From Woeseiaceae bacterium (GTDB lineage: Bacteria; Pseudomonadota; Gammaproteobacteria; Steroidobacterales; Woeseiaceae): a stretch of DNA of 64,000 bases. The notes beneath the pieces are model-generated. The model saw nothing but the letters and a program-made list of their open reading frames with translations, ran no database searches and had not been told where the DNA came from. A program made the position numbers and the translations under genes. Each line of letters begins with the position of its first letter. The first letter of the stretch is position 1. This document shows, in pieces, positions 9,264 to 19,296 of this stretch. The stretch is taken from NCBI GenBank assembly GCA_024640365.1, contig JAHEFE010000007.1:1-64000 (forward strand). Direction: 5' to 3'.

Positions 9264-11453
9264 TTAATAAATGCTTGAGCCTTCCGTAAGAATTTTCGGG
9301 GTCACGAAAATCAACAGCTCTGCCTTATTGGCTACGTTCTGCTTCGAGCGGAACAACACACCCAGTCCCGGAATATCACCGAGTACAGGTACTTTGTTAA
9401 CCGTTTCGCGCTGCTCGGTCTCGTAAATACCACCCAGTACAACGGTCTGGCCATCACGCACCAGCACCTGAGTCTCAATGGCGCGAGTATCGATACTTGG
9501 TACAAATCCACCCGTGGCACTCGGCACCAATTCACCAACGTTATCCTTGCTGACCTTCAGGTCCATAATGATATTGTTGTCCGGCGTAATTTGCGGTGTA
9601 ACCGTCAGGCTCAACACGGCCTTTTTAAACTGTGTCGTTGTCGCACCGGATGACGCCGACTGCTGGAACGGTATTTCCACACCCTGCTCAATCCTGGCCT
9701 CTTTCTGGTTCGCCGTAATGATGCGTGGTGTTGAAACAATTTCACCGCGACCTTCCGCCTGCAGTGCAGACAACTCCAGATCGACGATGAACTCTGTCTC
9801 CAGTACCGCCATTGCCAGGCGGCCAGCCGGATTATTAACCGGCAGGTTGACTGCGTAACGATTATTAATCGTCGGCATGGTAACCGGGAATGGAGACCCC
9901 GTATTGGCGCGGTTCTCAAGAGCCGATCCAACGATTACGTCACTACCGGCCCCAGAGCCAGTGATTGACACAAGGCCATCCGTGCTATCGGGTTCAACAC
10001 GAGTCATGCCAAGACGTACGCCCAACTCATGACTGAAATCATCGCTGACAACAACAATGCGTGATTCGATCAGCACCTGACGGATCGGAATATCAAGTGT
10101 ACGAACCAGGTTGCGGATGTTTTCAAGACAGGCTGCCGTGCACTGCACCAGCAGCGTATTAGTACGCACGTCAATGCCGACACTGCCGCGCTTCGACAAC
10201 ATCGTATTATCATTATCGGAACTAATGAGGGCGGCCAGGTCAGATGCCTTCGCATAGTTAACCTGCAGGAACTCAGAGTACAACGGCTCTAGCTCCATGA
10301 TGGCCTGACGTGACTCCAAATCTGCCGTTTCCCGAGCAGCAATTTCGTCAGAAGGCGCAACGATTATTACGTTGCCATTCTGGCGCATATCGAGGCCCTT
10401 GGTCGTCATAACGATATCAAGCGCCTGATCCCACGGTACGTTTTTGAGACGCAGCGTGACATTGCCTTGCACACTGTCGGCAACAACAATATTGCGACCT
10501 GACGTTTCGGCCAGCAACTGCAATACGGCACGCGTTTCGATGTCCTGGAAGTTCAACGTCAAACGCTGACCTTCGTATTCTTTGGTCTCGGAATAAAGCC
10601 CTGACTTCTCTGTCTTCTCTTCCGCGACCGGATTGATTTCGATCGTAAACTCGTTATCAGACTGATATGCAAGCTGCTCAAACTTGCCGTCAGCCGCAAT
10701 AACAATTCTGGCATCGTTATTGGCGCGCATGGTGTCTACAGTCGTAACCGGGGTAGCGAAATCCACAACCTCGAGGCGCTGCATTAACTCGGCCGGCAGA
10801 CTCGTGCCCTTAAACTCTGCAATGACACGATTACCTTCCTGGCGAATATCTACTGGTGTCGATGGATCGCTAAGGCTTACCAAAATGCGCCCACCACCCT
10901 CTCGAGTGCGGCGGAAATCGACGCCAGAAATACTGCGTCCACCTGTTGCGTATGATCGCGGCTGTGATGATTTATCAGCTCCCGCAAACTGAGTAACCTG
11001 AGCGGCCTCTTCAGTAGCCGCACCAAGTGTGACAAAAATACTGTTGCCACTTCGACGAGTGCTATACGGAACCATTGAATCGAGATTCAGCACGACGCGC
11101 GTGCGACCATTCGCTTCGGCAGTCAACACCGTAGCAAGCGGGCCCTTATGCACATCCTGTCGACGCGATGACAGACCGAGCGCGGTGTCTGGCAAGTCCA
11201 ACGCAATGCGCGCCGGGTCTTCAATAGTGAAGGCCAATGGTTCGGGTGCTGTGCCGCTTAGAATTAACTGCAGCTCAACGCGTTGCCCCGAAAGACTTTG
11301 CACCTGAATATCCTGCAAGCGGTTACCAGTCTGCGCCTGAGCGGTTAATCCCCACAACAGTAGAAACAGGACTTTCCCGACAGAACTCAGTCGCATTCCC
11401 GGAACCGATCGTCGGTATGTTTTGCCGATCGCCGGCACATTAATGAGCGTCAT
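9264..11453 (-). CDS. pilQ: Type IV pilus secretin PilQ
   Basis: Outer-membrane secretin (729 residues) through which the type IV pilus passes. After a positively charged N-terminus and signal peptide (ending near AQAQ), there are AMIN-type beta domains at about residues 45-260 for peptidoglycan binding. A secretin/TonB short N domain follows at about 300-390, then the C-terminal secretin domain with the ASSGATTTQFKKAVLSL region and the terminal GVLFRSK segment. The start is ATG 11453: GGGAG sits 9 nt upstream, whereas the frame also opens at 11474 without support. It is the last gene of pilMNOPQ, with 28 nt between the pilP stop and this start. Confidence 0.94.
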   Translation of the reverse strand: MTLINVPAIGKTYRRSVPGMRLSSVGKVLFLLLWGLTAQAQTGNRLQDIQVQSLSGQRVELQLILSGTAPEPLAFTIEDPARIALDLPDTALGLSSRRQDVHKGPLATVLTAEANGRTRVVLNLDSMVPYSTRRSGNSIFVTLGAATEEAAQVTQFAGADKSSQPRSYATGGRSISGVDFRRTREGGGRILVSLSDPSTPVDIRQEGNRVIAEFKGTSLPAELMQRLEVVDFATPVTTVDTMRANNDARIVIAADGKFEQLAYQSDNEFTIEINPVAEEKTEKSGLYSETKEYEGQRLTLNFQDIETRAVLQLLAETSGRNIVVADSVQGNVTLRLKNVPWDQALDIVMTTKGLDMRQNGNVIIVAPSDEIAARETADLESRQAIMELEPLYSEFLQVNYAKASDLAALISSDNDNTMLSKRGSVGIDVRTNTLLVQCTAACLENIRNLVRTLDIPIRQVLIESRIVVVSDDFSHELGVRLGMTRVEPDSTDGLVSITGSGAGSDVIVGSALENRANTGSPFPVTMPTINNRYAVNLPVNNPAGRLAMAVLETEFIVDLELSALQAEGRGEIVSTPRIITANQKEARIEQGVEIPFQQSASSGATTTQFKKAVLSLTVTPQITPDNNIIMDLKVSKDNVGELVPSATGGFVPSIDTRAIETQVLVRDGQTVVLGGIYETEQRETVNKVPVLGDIPGLGVLFRSKQNVANKAELLIFVTPKILTEGSSIY

Positions 11454-11481
11454 TCCAATTTCTCCCAGTTCCATTCAGGCA

Positions 11482-12015
11482 TCAGTCGCTAAGACCGACG
11501 GCAGCATCTCTCTCCAGATATCCGCCGATCCCGTCTGAAATGATTTCAACAAGTGTAATTTTTGATTCTTCAATTGATCTAATTCGACCATCGTTTTGGC
11601 CCAGGTAATTACCTGGCACGACGCGATGAATCAAGCCATCCGCCGTCTGCACCAGACCATAATGAGTGTCCCCAAGTTCAAGCGTGCCAACCATCTTGAG
11701 CGTGTCCAGCGGAAACTGCTCCAGGAACTCGCGACTGCGATCTTCCTTCGGCCGCACCTGACTGCCCGAAGAACCCGATGCTTGCGGCGTATCGGGAACG
11801 AATGGTGAGCGCAAACCATCTCTGGCGGCTGTGTAGGCATACGATTCATACGGCGTTATTTCTGGCAGGGCTTCAATAACCGCTTTCGGTCGTTTTCCAA
11901 CGTCGACAACATAGTCATCAAGATCAGAAAGATCGTTACTGCAGCCTGTTACGCCCAACCCCACAACAACGAGGAACAGGACGTTTTTAAGATTTGAGAA
12001 AGCTGTTGTTTTCAT
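11482..12015 (-). CDS. pilP: Type IV pilus inner-membrane lipoprotein PilP
   Basis: Lipoprotein of 177 residues that links the inner-membrane PilMNO platform to the PilQ secretin. The signal peptide ends in the lipobox GVTGC with Cys25 as the lipidated residue. A disordered proline/serine segment lies around 70-95, and the C-terminal beta domain (about 105-170) contains LGDTHYGLVQ and GNYLGQNDGRI motifs typical of PilP. Its start overlaps the pilO stop by 4 nt, consistent with coupled translation and fixed stoichiometry. Confidence 0.93.
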   Translation of the reverse strand: MKTTAFSNLKNVLFLVVVGLGVTGCSNDLSDLDDYVVDVGKRPKAVIEALPEITPYESYAYTAARDGLRSPFVPDTPQASGSSGSQVRPKEDRSREFLEQFPLDTLKMVGTLELGDTHYGLVQTADGLIHRVVPGNYLGQNDGRIRSIEESKITLVEIISDGIGGYLERDAAVGLSD

Positions 12016-12611
12016 CGTGCTTCCTCCTCAAGATAACGGTAGGTTTTTGCAGTTACCTCAATAGAAAGCTTATCGAAGGCGGTCTTGTCGTCCTGCGTAA
12101 TATTGATATCGTGTAGCGTCACAATTCTAGGAAGCGCCGCAATACCACTGACAAAATTCGCAATCTCATGGTAGCTGCCTGTTAGCTGAATTTTAATCGG
12201 CTTCTCAGCGTAAAAATCGCGAGGGATTTCTGCTTGTGGTTGAAATAGCTTTTCTTGCAGGCCCGCAGCTAGTCCTGTCTGCGAAATATCAACGATAAGG
12301 CTGGGTATTTCTGTTTCACCCGGTAGCTGACGGAGCATCGTGCCAAACGACACTTCCATCTGTTTAATCTGATCCACATAATCGTTGTAATTAGCGGCCT
12401 TCTTTGCCTTGTTTTCGTAGGTAACCTTAAGAGTTGCCTCTTCGGCTTGGGCGCGCTGCAGTTGGGGCGCTTTGTTCTGAATAATTATCAGATAAATGCC
12501 AACGGCAAGAACAATTACGTAAATTAGTGCGATCAGCGCCGCGCGAAATGCGAAAGGCCAGCGACCAATATCATTGGCGTCTAGCGCCTGGAGTTCTTCG
12601 ACGATACTCAT
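12012..12611 (-). CDS. pilO: Type IV pilus assembly protein PilO
   Basis: Inner-membrane alignment subunit (199 residues) that dimerises with PilN. It has a cytoplasmic N-terminus, one membrane span (about residues 23-45), a coiled-coil stretch (about 50-90), and a periplasmic ferredoxin-like domain to the end with the family phrase FVSGIAALPRIVTLHD. The ORF overlaps pilN and pilP by 4 nt at each end. Confidence 0.94.
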   Translation of the reverse strand: MSIVEELQALDANDIGRWPFAFRAALIALIYVIVLAVGIYLIIIQNKAPQLQRAQAEEATLKVTYENKAKKAANYNDYVDQIKQMEVSFGTMLRQLPGETEIPSLIVDISQTGLAAGLQEKLFQPQAEIPRDFYAEKPIKIQLTGSYHEIANFVSGIAALPRIVTLHDINITQDDKTAFDKLSIEVTAKTYRYLEEEAR

Positions 12612-13174
12612 CCCTCGTCTCCTTCTTCAGCGCCTTCTTTAACTTGTTTCAAGTTGACAATAAATTCAGCCTGTCGAGATCCGCTTTGAGCAGTGGTCTC
12701 AACTTTTACGACATCCGGATCAGATAACCAGGAAGACGAATCTATCCGCCGCATTAATGCGGACACTCGGGTGCTGGATTGCGCGTTACCTGTCAATTGA
12801 ACGGCGGTGCCAGTTTGTTTCATCCCAGTGAGAAATACGCCCTCTGGTATCTGATGAGCAATTTCGTCAAACAAATGAACGATTTCGGGGCGACTGCGCT
12901 GCAGGCGTGTAATCACCTCCATGCGCGCGAGCAGTCGTTCTTTCTGTAGCTCAAGCCCGTCAATTGCAGTAATGCTCTTTTGCAATTCGACGATCTTATC
13001 TTCCAGGAATGCGTTGCGTTGGCGCTGGTATTCAATCTTGTTGTCGTACACAACATTAATTAGAGCGATTGTTACAAGGCTCATTACGAAGGCCGCGGCC
13101 AGCGCGATCAAAAAGTCTCGCTGCCGCCGTTGTCGTTCTTCTTCGCGCCATGGGAGGAGATTAATACTAGGCAT
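12608..13174 (-). CDS. pilN: Type IV pilus assembly protein PilN
   Basis: Inner-membrane protein of 188 residues. The N-terminus MPSINLLPWREE is the signature that binds the groove of PilM. A membrane segment spans about residues 22-43, followed by coiled coil (about 50-85) and a periplasmic domain that pairs with PilO. The start codon shares its A with the pilM stop (1-nt overlap). Confidence 0.95.
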   Translation of the reverse strand: MPSINLLPWREEERQRRQRDFLIALAAAFVMSLVTIALINVVYDNKIEYQRQRNAFLEDKIVELQKSITAIDGLELQKERLLARMEVITRLQRSRPEIVHLFDEIAHQIPEGVFLTGMKQTGTAVQLTGNAQSSTRVSALMRRIDSSSWLSDPDVVKVETTAQSGSRQAEFIVNLKQVKEGAEEGDEG

Positions 13175-14235
13175 TATTCAAAACTCCTCAAAGCCAGGCC
13201 GCACGCAGTGAGCAAAGCTGTCGCATCTCTATGCACGCCTTGCGATTTAGCCTTTGAAGAAACTTTCATTTGCCCAAGCGGATCACCAATTTCCGTGGTA
13301 ATGCCAACTCGGCTCGAAATCACGTCAGCGATGCCCGGAATGTTCGCGCAACCGCCGCAAACCAAAATCATGTCTGGCTGTTCGCGACCACCGCCCGATG
13401 CAAGGTAGAACTGCAAAGAACGGCTGACTTGTTGGGTCACGTCGTCAACAAAAGGCTCAAGGACTTCAGGTTGATAATTGCTGGGCAGGCCGCCTTGCTT
13501 CTTGGCACGTCCTGCATCTTCCATGCTCAAACCATAAGTCCGCATAATTTCTTCGGTTAATTGTTGGCCGCCGAACGTAAAGTCTCGTGTGTAAATAACT
13601 TTCAGATTTTCCAACACACTGAAAGTCGTAGAGCTCGCGCCGATATCTACAACAGCGACTGTTTGACCTTCACCGCCATCAGCAATCTGATGGCTCAAAA
13701 GCTGACACGCTCTTTCAAGAGCGAACGCCTCAACATCAACTATTTTTGCATCCAGCCCGGCACTCTGCACTGAGAGTTTGCGCTGATCGACGTTTTCGGT
13801 ACGGGTTGCTACGAGTAGCACGTCCAAAAGTTCGGGGTCGTTCTCATTCGGTCCGATGACTTCAAAATCAAAACTGACTTCTTCCATCGGGAAAGGAATA
13901 TATTGATCAGCCTGGATTTCAACCTGGCCTTCCATGTCTCGCTCCGAAAGGCTGGCTTGCAGCTGAATGATCTTTGTAATCGCCGCGTCGCCGCTGATAG
14001 CAATAGCGACATCCGTCGCTTTCGCTCCGGAGCGCTTGACGGCCCGACGAATAGCTTCACCGACGGTCTTGGCATCGATGATTGCTTTATCATTAACAGA
14101 GTTCGGTGGCGTAGGCTCTGCTGCGTACGACTCCACGCGAAACCGCTTCCCGCTTTGCGAGAGCTCGATAAGTTTGACCGACGATGTGGTGATATCGAGG
14201 CCCAACATTGGTTGTGTTTTTTTACCGAAAAGCAC
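13174..14235 (-). CDS. pilM: Type IV pilus assembly ATPase PilM (actin-like)
   Basis: Cytoplasmic actin-fold protein (353 residues) that anchors the pilus platform by binding the PilN tail. The phosphate-1 motif is LGLDITTSSVK (about residues 11-21), with VVDIGASSTTFSV near 190-205 and the adenosine-site region ILVCGGCANIPG near 290-301. The start is GTG at 14235 with a strong AGAAGGA ribosome site upstream. It is the first gene of the operon; its promoter and a CRP-type site are described at 14302-14345. Confidence 0.95.
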   Translation of the reverse strand: MLFGKKTQPMLGLDITTSSVKLIELSQSGKRFRVESYAAEPTPPNSVNDKAIIDAKTVGEAIRRAVKRSGAKATDVAIAISGDAAITKIIQLQASLSERDMEGQVEIQADQYIPFPMEEVSFDFEVIGPNENDPELLDVLLVATRTENVDQRKLSVQSAGLDAKIVDVEAFALERACQLLSHQIADGGEGQTVAVVDIGASSTTFSVLENLKVIYTRDFTFGGQQLTEEIMRTYGLSMEDAGRAKKQGGLPSNYQPEVLEPFVDDVTQQVSRSLQFYLASGGGREQPDMILVCGGCANIPGIADVISSRVGITTEIGDPLGQMKVSSKAKSQGVHRDATALLTACGLALRSFE

Positions 14236-14609
14236 GTTTTTTTCCTTCTATGTCGGTAAGTTGCGGGTCAAACGTAATCTTGGCCTGAACAAAACGATTT
14301 AACTATATATCAATAAAGTGTTAAATAAAACGTGACTTTGATCACGATCCAGCAATCCCTATGTTAATGTCGCGACCCGACCCATTCTGTGAACTGGTCC
14401 ATGAGCCTTGAAATCTGTCCATAAAAACCACCAAATATCGACATTGTTGGCAATCAGGACTCAAAAACACGCCGCTTTGAGAGTAAAATATCTCGCTGGC
14501 CATTGCCTCGGCCAGCGGCTCCGTTATTCTAGCCTTTCTGAACCTACCTTCCGGTCGGCAGCAGTGCGCGCTCTCTTTTCAACGGGTTTGTCTTAAAACA
14601 GTCGGAACA
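14236..14609. other. Divergent control region between pilM and mrcA
   Basis: This 374-nt gene-free region separates the leftward pil operon from rightward mrcA. The left third is AT-rich and holds the pilM promoter and a CRP-type palindrome. No convincing mrcA promoter was identified; sequence between about 14346 and 14609 is otherwise unremarkable, with no RNA gene or long repeat seen. Confidence 0.6.
14302..14345 (-). promoter_or_regulatory. Predicted pilM promoter with CRP/Vfr-type site
   Basis: On the minus strand a -10 TATAGT (14302-14307) and -35 TTTTAT (14325-14330) are 17 nt apart. Immediately upstream, 14332-14345 reads GTGA-N6-TCAC, extended to CGTGA/TCACG, the symmetric core of CRP/Vfr sites. 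Its centre falls near -43.5, close to the class II position for activation. The predicted transcript start is near 14295, giving a leader of about 60 nt. Motif matching only; no protein for it is in the window. Confidence 0.5.
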
Positions 14610-17165
14610 ATGCAGAAATTTAGATCCTCAAACAAGCACCTAAGTCGCATTTTTGACCAGCGCTACAAAAAATGGCTGGTATTGTTCGCAGGCTTATTGA
14701 TTATTGGCATGACATCCCTGAGTGCCGCGGTGATCGGTGCCTATTATTTCGTAAAGCCCGGGCTGCCCGCCGCTGAGACCATTCGTGACATCTCACTGCA
14801 GATACCACTACGTATTTTTACCCGTGATGGCCGCCTGATTGCGGAAATAGGCGAGCGCCGCCGCATCCTTGTTACCTATGAAGAAGTACCGCAACACGTG
14901 GTAGAGGCCTTTCTTGCAGCAGAGGATCATCGCTTCTTCGAGCACCCCGGTGTGGACTATCAGGGAGTACTGCGCGCCGGCCTGAACTACCTGCGCTCCG
15001 GATCGCGCAGTCAAGGTGGTAGCACGATTTCTCAACAGCTTGCGCGCGATTATTTTCTAACCCGTGAACGACGCTTTACCCGCAAAATTCGCGAGGCCTT
15101 TCTTGCTTATAAGATTGAACAGGAATTTTCGAAACAAGAAATTCTGACGCTATTCCTGAATAAGATGTTTTTTGGCCAGCGCGCTTACGGCGTCGCTGCC
15201 GCTGCGCAGGTGTACTTTAATAAAGATCTTCAGAATATAAGTATCGGGGAGGCCGCCACACTGGCGGGCGTCTTGCCAGCACCGTCCCGCTACAACCCGG
15301 TGCGCAGCGCCAAAAATGCGCGCGTACGGCGTAACTATGTCCTCGGCCGGATGCTGGACCTTGGCTACATCAACAAAGATGAGTACGACGAAGCGCTGAC
15401 TGAGACTATTGGTTCAACGCTGTTCGGTGCGGCCGTCGATGTATCGGCACCTTATGTCGCGGAGATGGTGCGTCGTGAGATGTTGACGCGCTATGGCGAA
15501 GAGACTTACAGCGCCGGATACGAAGTGGTCACGACGCTGGACTCGCGATTACAAACAGCAGGCGTTTATGCGTTACGTAATGGCTTGTTGGAATACTCCC
15601 GCAGACGTGGCTATAGAGGCCCCCTGGCTCACCTTGACCTGGATCCGCAGTTGGCTACCGCAGATTACGAGCAATGGCCCCCAGAGTGGCGACAAGCTTT
15701 GAGCGACTACCCCGCCGCCGGTGAACTCAACATTGCTTTGATTACCCAGCTCAATAAGAACAATAGCGCCAACTTTGTGGTCGCTGGTGGCAATGGCGGA
15801 ACCCTGCCATGGTCTGGAATCTCGTGGGCCCGGCCGTTTCTTACGACTGAAAAGCGGGGACCAGCACCGAACGGCGTCGAGCAAGTATTAAAACCGGGTG
15901 ACCTCGTCTATATAATGCCAACCAACGGCGGAAGCTGGGCGCTCGCGCAAATTCCGGACGCACAAGCAGCGATCGCATCACTGGATCCACGCGATGGCGC
16001 CATCATGAGCCTTACCGGTGGATTTGATTTCTCGCTAAGCAAATTCAACCGCGCTGTGCAGGCTTTTAGGCAGCCCGGATCTAGTTTCAAGCCTTTCATT
16101 TACTCCGCTGCTCTTGCGAACGGCAACACCTTGGCGACCGTCGTTAACGATGCTCCGGTTGTCATTAGCTCCAAGGAGCTCGAAGCCGTCTGGCGACCTG
16201 TCAACTACACTGGCAAGTTTTATGGGCCGCTACGGATGCGGGAAGCACTGGTTCGCTCCATTAATCTGGTTTCGGTACGCCTGCTGTTGTTCAACACGGG
16301 TATCGGCAACGCGGTCAAACATATCGCCAAATTCGGATTTGGCGATGCCGCACTGCCCCGCAACGGTTCACTCGCACTCGGTGGTGGTGCCGCATCACCG
16401 CTTGATATGGCGCAAGGTTATGCCGCATTCGCTAATGGCGGGTTTGCGGTTACGCCCTATGTGATAGACCAGATCATCGGCCCTCAAGACAAAGTGCTGT
16501 ATCGCGCTGATCCGAAAATTGTGTGTCTGCCTTGTGAGAAGACGCCCGGGGAACCAGCAACAAAAGACGAGTCGCTAACCGATGACTCTTTAGAGCTCGA
16601 GCTGATGGCGGATATTGCCGAAGACTATAGGCCGGACGCCAGCGCTGAACCGGAGCTTTACGCAGATATAAACGCAGCGCCGAGGGCCGTTTCCGCACAA
16701 AACGCGTTTCTGGTGCAAGACATGATGCGCGATGTCATCAAGCGCGGCACCGGTCGTCGGGCGCGGGTTCTTGGGCGTAGTGACCTGTCTGGCAAAACGG
16801 GAACATCTAACGACCGCAGAGACGCCTGGTTCGGTGGCTATAACGGTTCACTGGCGACAGTAGTTTGGGTAGGTTACGACAATGATCAGCCACTCGGCGA
16901 TAGCGAAGAAGGTTCGCGAACCGCGCTGCCGATCTGGATTGAGTACATCCGCATTGCTTTGGCAGGAGCACCGCTAAATCAAATGCCGATTCCTGAGGGA
17001 ATTGTTAGCGTGTTGATTTCGGCGAGGACTGGCGAGCCGGTGGGTGCGGGTGACCCTGACGCGATATTCGAATATTTTATTGAGGGAACGGTACCGCAGC
17101 GCAATACGACGGAGCCAGCAATAGACATATTCAATAATGCGAGCGAGACTGACGACCTGTTTTAA
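14610..17165 (+). CDS. mrcA: Penicillin-binding protein 1A (bifunctional transglycosylase/transpeptidase)
   Basis: Class A PBP (851 residues) that polymerises and cross-links peptidoglycan from the inner membrane. One membrane span is at about residues 23-48. The glycosyltransferase domain contains EDHRFFEHPGVD with catalytic Glu105 and GGSTISQQLAR at 136-146. An OB-like insert follows, then the transpeptidase with SSFK (nucleophile Ser491, Lys494), SIN at 550-552 and KTG at 729-731. A roughly 50-residue acidic insert (about 650-690) lies before KTG. Divergence from pilM is the same as ponA/pilM in Pseudomonas. Confidence 0.96.
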   Translation: MQKFRSSNKHLSRIFDQRYKKWLVLFAGLLIIGMTSLSAAVIGAYYFVKPGLPAAETIRDISLQIPLRIFTRDGRLIAEIGERRRILVTYEEVPQHVVEAFLAAEDHRFFEHPGVDYQGVLRAGLNYLRSGSRSQGGSTISQQLARDYFLTRERRFTRKIREAFLAYKIEQEFSKQEILTLFLNKMFFGQRAYGVAAAAQVYFNKDLQNISIGEAATLAGVLPAPSRYNPVRSAKNARVRRNYVLGRMLDLGYINKDEYDEALTETIGSTLFGAAVDVSAPYVAEMVRREMLTRYGEETYSAGYEVVTTLDSRLQTAGVYALRNGLLEYSRRRGYRGPLAHLDLDPQLATADYEQWPPEWRQALSDYPAAGELNIALITQLNKNNSANFVVAGGNGGTLPWSGISWARPFLTTEKRGPAPNGVEQVLKPGDLVYIMPTNGGSWALAQIPDAQAAIASLDPRDGAIMSLTGGFDFSLSKFNRAVQAFRQPGSSFKPFIYSAALANGNTLATVVNDAPVVISSKELEAVWRPVNYTGKFYGPLRMREALVRSINLVSVRLLLFNTGIGNAVKHIAKFGFGDAALPRNGSLALGGGAASPLDMAQGYAAFANGGFAVTPYVIDQIIGPQDKVLYRADPKIVCLPCEKTPGEPATKDESLTDDSLELELMADIAEDYRPDASAEPELYADINAAPRAVSAQNAFLVQDMMRDVIKRGTGRRARVLGRSDLSGKTGTSNDRRDAWFGGYNGSLATVVWVGYDNDQPLGDSEEGSRTALPIWIEYIRIALAGAPLNQMPIPEGIVSVLISARTGEPVGAGDPDAIFEYFIEGTVPQRNTTEPAIDIFNNASETDDLF

Positions 17166-17196
17166 TCAACGCGAACGCGGAGGCCCGGTAGATATA

Positions 17197-17814
17197 ATGG
17201 GCAAAAAAGTCTTCCTTAACTTCGATCGCGAACGGACTCAGCTGGCGCAGGAAGCGGCAAGGATTATTGTCGAACAAGGCATTCAGGATTTTCGCGTCGC
17301 CAAGATCAAGGCCGCGGAGCGACTCGGGATGAGTTCGCAAGGCGCCCTCCCCAACAACACAGAGATCGAATCAGCAGTAGCGGATCATTTGCGCTTGTTT
17401 GGCCGAGATGAGTACACCGCGTCACTAACGCACCTGCGGCAAGCCGCATTATCGGCGATGGAGTTACTAAGCATTTACTCGCCACGCCTCGTCGGCCCCG
17501 TACTATCTGGCACCGCCGCCGAACATTCCGCGGTGAATTTGCATCTTTTCTGGGATCAGGCCGAATCTGTCGCCGGTTTTCTGGAAGATAATGGCGTTCG
17601 TTTCAAGCTTTTCGAACGGCGCCTGAAGCATCGTCGAAACCAGGTCTCCAGTCACGCAGGTTACAGATTTGAACATCAGGCCACAGTAATCGAGGCCACG
17701 GTATTTCCGATTAATGGAATGCGTCAGGCGCCAATCAGCCCGGTAGATGGAAAGCCCATGCGCCGCGTGGACGCACAGGCTTTAACCAGACTATTGAACG
17801 ATAAATCGTTCTAA
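17197..17814 (+). CDS. Conserved hypothetical protein, function unknown
   Basis: A 205-residue soluble protein without signal peptide or membrane span. The N-terminal 65 residues are helical and charged, with EAARIIVEQG, VAKIKAAERLG and LPNNTEIE stretches that read like a small helical domain. The C-terminal half (about 95-180) is mixed alpha/beta with LFWDQAESVAGFLEDNGVRF and a run of Arg/His residues (RRLKHRRNQ). I recall similar N-termini in unannotated proteobacterial proteins but cannot name a function. ATG 17197 is preferred, with GGAGG 13 nt upstream, which is longer than usual. It follows mrcA by 31 nt and ends 1 nt from the convergent gltA stop. Confidence 0.75.
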   Translation: MGKKVFLNFDRERTQLAQEAARIIVEQGIQDFRVAKIKAAERLGMSSQGALPNNTEIESAVADHLRLFGRDEYTASLTHLRQAALSAMELLSIYSPRLVGPVLSGTAAEHSAVNLHLFWDQAESVAGFLEDNGVRFKLFERRLKHRRNQVSSHAGYRFEHQATVIEATVFPINGMRQAPISPVDGKPMRRVDAQALTRLLNDKSF

Positions 17815-17815
17815 A

Positions 17816-19114
17816 TTACTTGCGATCAGCAACCGCAATATAATTGCGTTCCGGTGCGCCGGTATACAGCTGCCGCGGACGAGCGATGCGACGACCTGGC
17901 TCCGTAATCATTTCCTGCCAGTGCGATACCCAACCAACGGTACGGCCAATTGCGAACATGCCCGTAAACATTGAGGTCGGAATACCTAGTGCCCGATAAA
18001 TAATTCCGGAGTAGAAATCGACATTCGGATACAGGTTCTTTTCGATGAAATACGGATCCTTAAGTGCAACCTGCTCAAGCTCAAGCGCCAGTTCAAACAA
18101 GGGAGCATCTTTACCGCCCATCTGATCAAGCACCTTGTGACACATCTTGCGAATGATCGTCGCACGCGGATCGAAGTTCTTGTAGACGCGGTGACCAAAT
18201 CCCATAAGGCGGAACGGGTCATCTTTGTCTTTCGCTTTGGCAACATACTCTGGAATGTTTTTCGCACTGCCGATCTGGGTCAGCATGCGCAATACCGCTT
18301 CATTGGCGCCACCGTGTGCTGGGCCCCAAAGAGCTGCAATACCTGCCGCAATTGCAGAATAAGGATTTGCGCCAGAACTACCGGCCATCCTTACGGTTGA
18401 GGTCGAACAATTCTGCTCATGATCGGCATGCAGTATGAACAACAAGTCCAACGCCTGTGCGGCAACCGGATTTATTTCATACGGCTCTGCAGGAACTGCA
18501 AAGAACATGCGCAGCATGTTTTCCGTATATCCCAAATCATTTTGTGGGTAAATGAACGGCTGTCCAACATTCAATTTATGTGCCGCCGCCGCGATGGTCG
18601 GTAACTTGGCAATAATTCGATGCGCAAAGATTTCCCGGTGCTCTGGATTATTCACATCCATGGTGTCGTGGTAATACGCCGACATGGATCCAACAACAGC
18701 AGAAATCATCGCCATCGGATGAGCATCGTAACGGAAGCCGTTAAAGAATCTCAGCATCCCCTCATTCAGCATCGTATGGGTACGGATAGAGTTATCAAAT
18801 GCCGCTAACTGCGTGGCCGTTGGCAGCTCGCCGTACAACAACAAGTAGGCGACCTCAATAAAGCTGGAATTCGCCGCCAGTTGCTCAACAGGATATCCGC
18901 GATAAAGCAGGACACCTTTGTCGCCATCAATAAATGTAATGTCACTTTCGCAACTTGCAGTAGCCACGAAACCGGGGTCGTATGTAAATACGCCTTGTTC
19001 GCGGTAAAGCTTCCCAATATCCAAGACATCCGGTCCCAGAGTGCCTTTCTTTACAGGTAACTCCAGGGACGTGGATCCGTCCGCATTATTTAGGGTGTAG
19101 GTTTCGTTCGTCAT
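17816..19114 (-). CDS. gltA: Citrate synthase (type II, hexameric)
   Basis: Condenses acetyl-CoA and oxaloacetate at the entry of the TCA cycle; 432 residues. The catalytic signature region [15 protein letters not shown] is near 300-315, with the earlier active-site His in [15 protein letters not shown] and [11 protein letters not shown]. The N-terminal beta domain found in NADH-regulated Gram-negative enzymes is present. The start is ATG 19114, with GAGGG 7 nt upstream; the frame also extends 10 codons further without support. It converges on the preceding hypothetical gene with 1 nt between stops. Confidence 0.96.
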   Translation of the reverse strand: MTNETYTLNNADGSTSLELPVKKGTLGPDVLDIGKLYREQGVFTYDPGFVATASCESDITFIDGDKGVLLYRGYPVEQLAANSSFIEVAYLLLYGELPTATQLAAFDNSIRTHTMLNEGMLRFFNGFRYDAHPMAMISAVVGSMSAYYHDTMDVNNPEHREIFAHRIIAKLPTIAAAAHKLNVGQPFIYPQNDLGYTENMLRMFFAVPAEPYEINPVAAQALDLLFILHADHEQNCSTSTVRMAGSSGANPYSAIAAGIAALWGPAHGGANEAVLRMLTQIGSAKNIPEYVAKAKDKDDPFRLMGFGHRVYKNFDPRATIIRKMCHKVLDQMGGKDAPLFELALELEQVALKDPYFIEKNLYPNVDFYSGIIYRALGIPTSMFTGMFAIGRTVGWVSHWQEMITEPGRRIARPRQLYTGAPERNYIAVADRK

Positions 19115-19296
19115 GACTATCCCTCGACTCGAACTTTCAGGCATGAATATGTAGCGACATTGCGTACGCCACAGCCTTCACATATATCGTAAAACAAGAG
19201 TATCAGACCGCAGACCGAACGGCCTGTCCATAAGTATTTGCCGCCCGAAGAGCTGGTCTCCGAGCGGGGCAGAATTTGGCAGGGAAAAAAGGCTGG

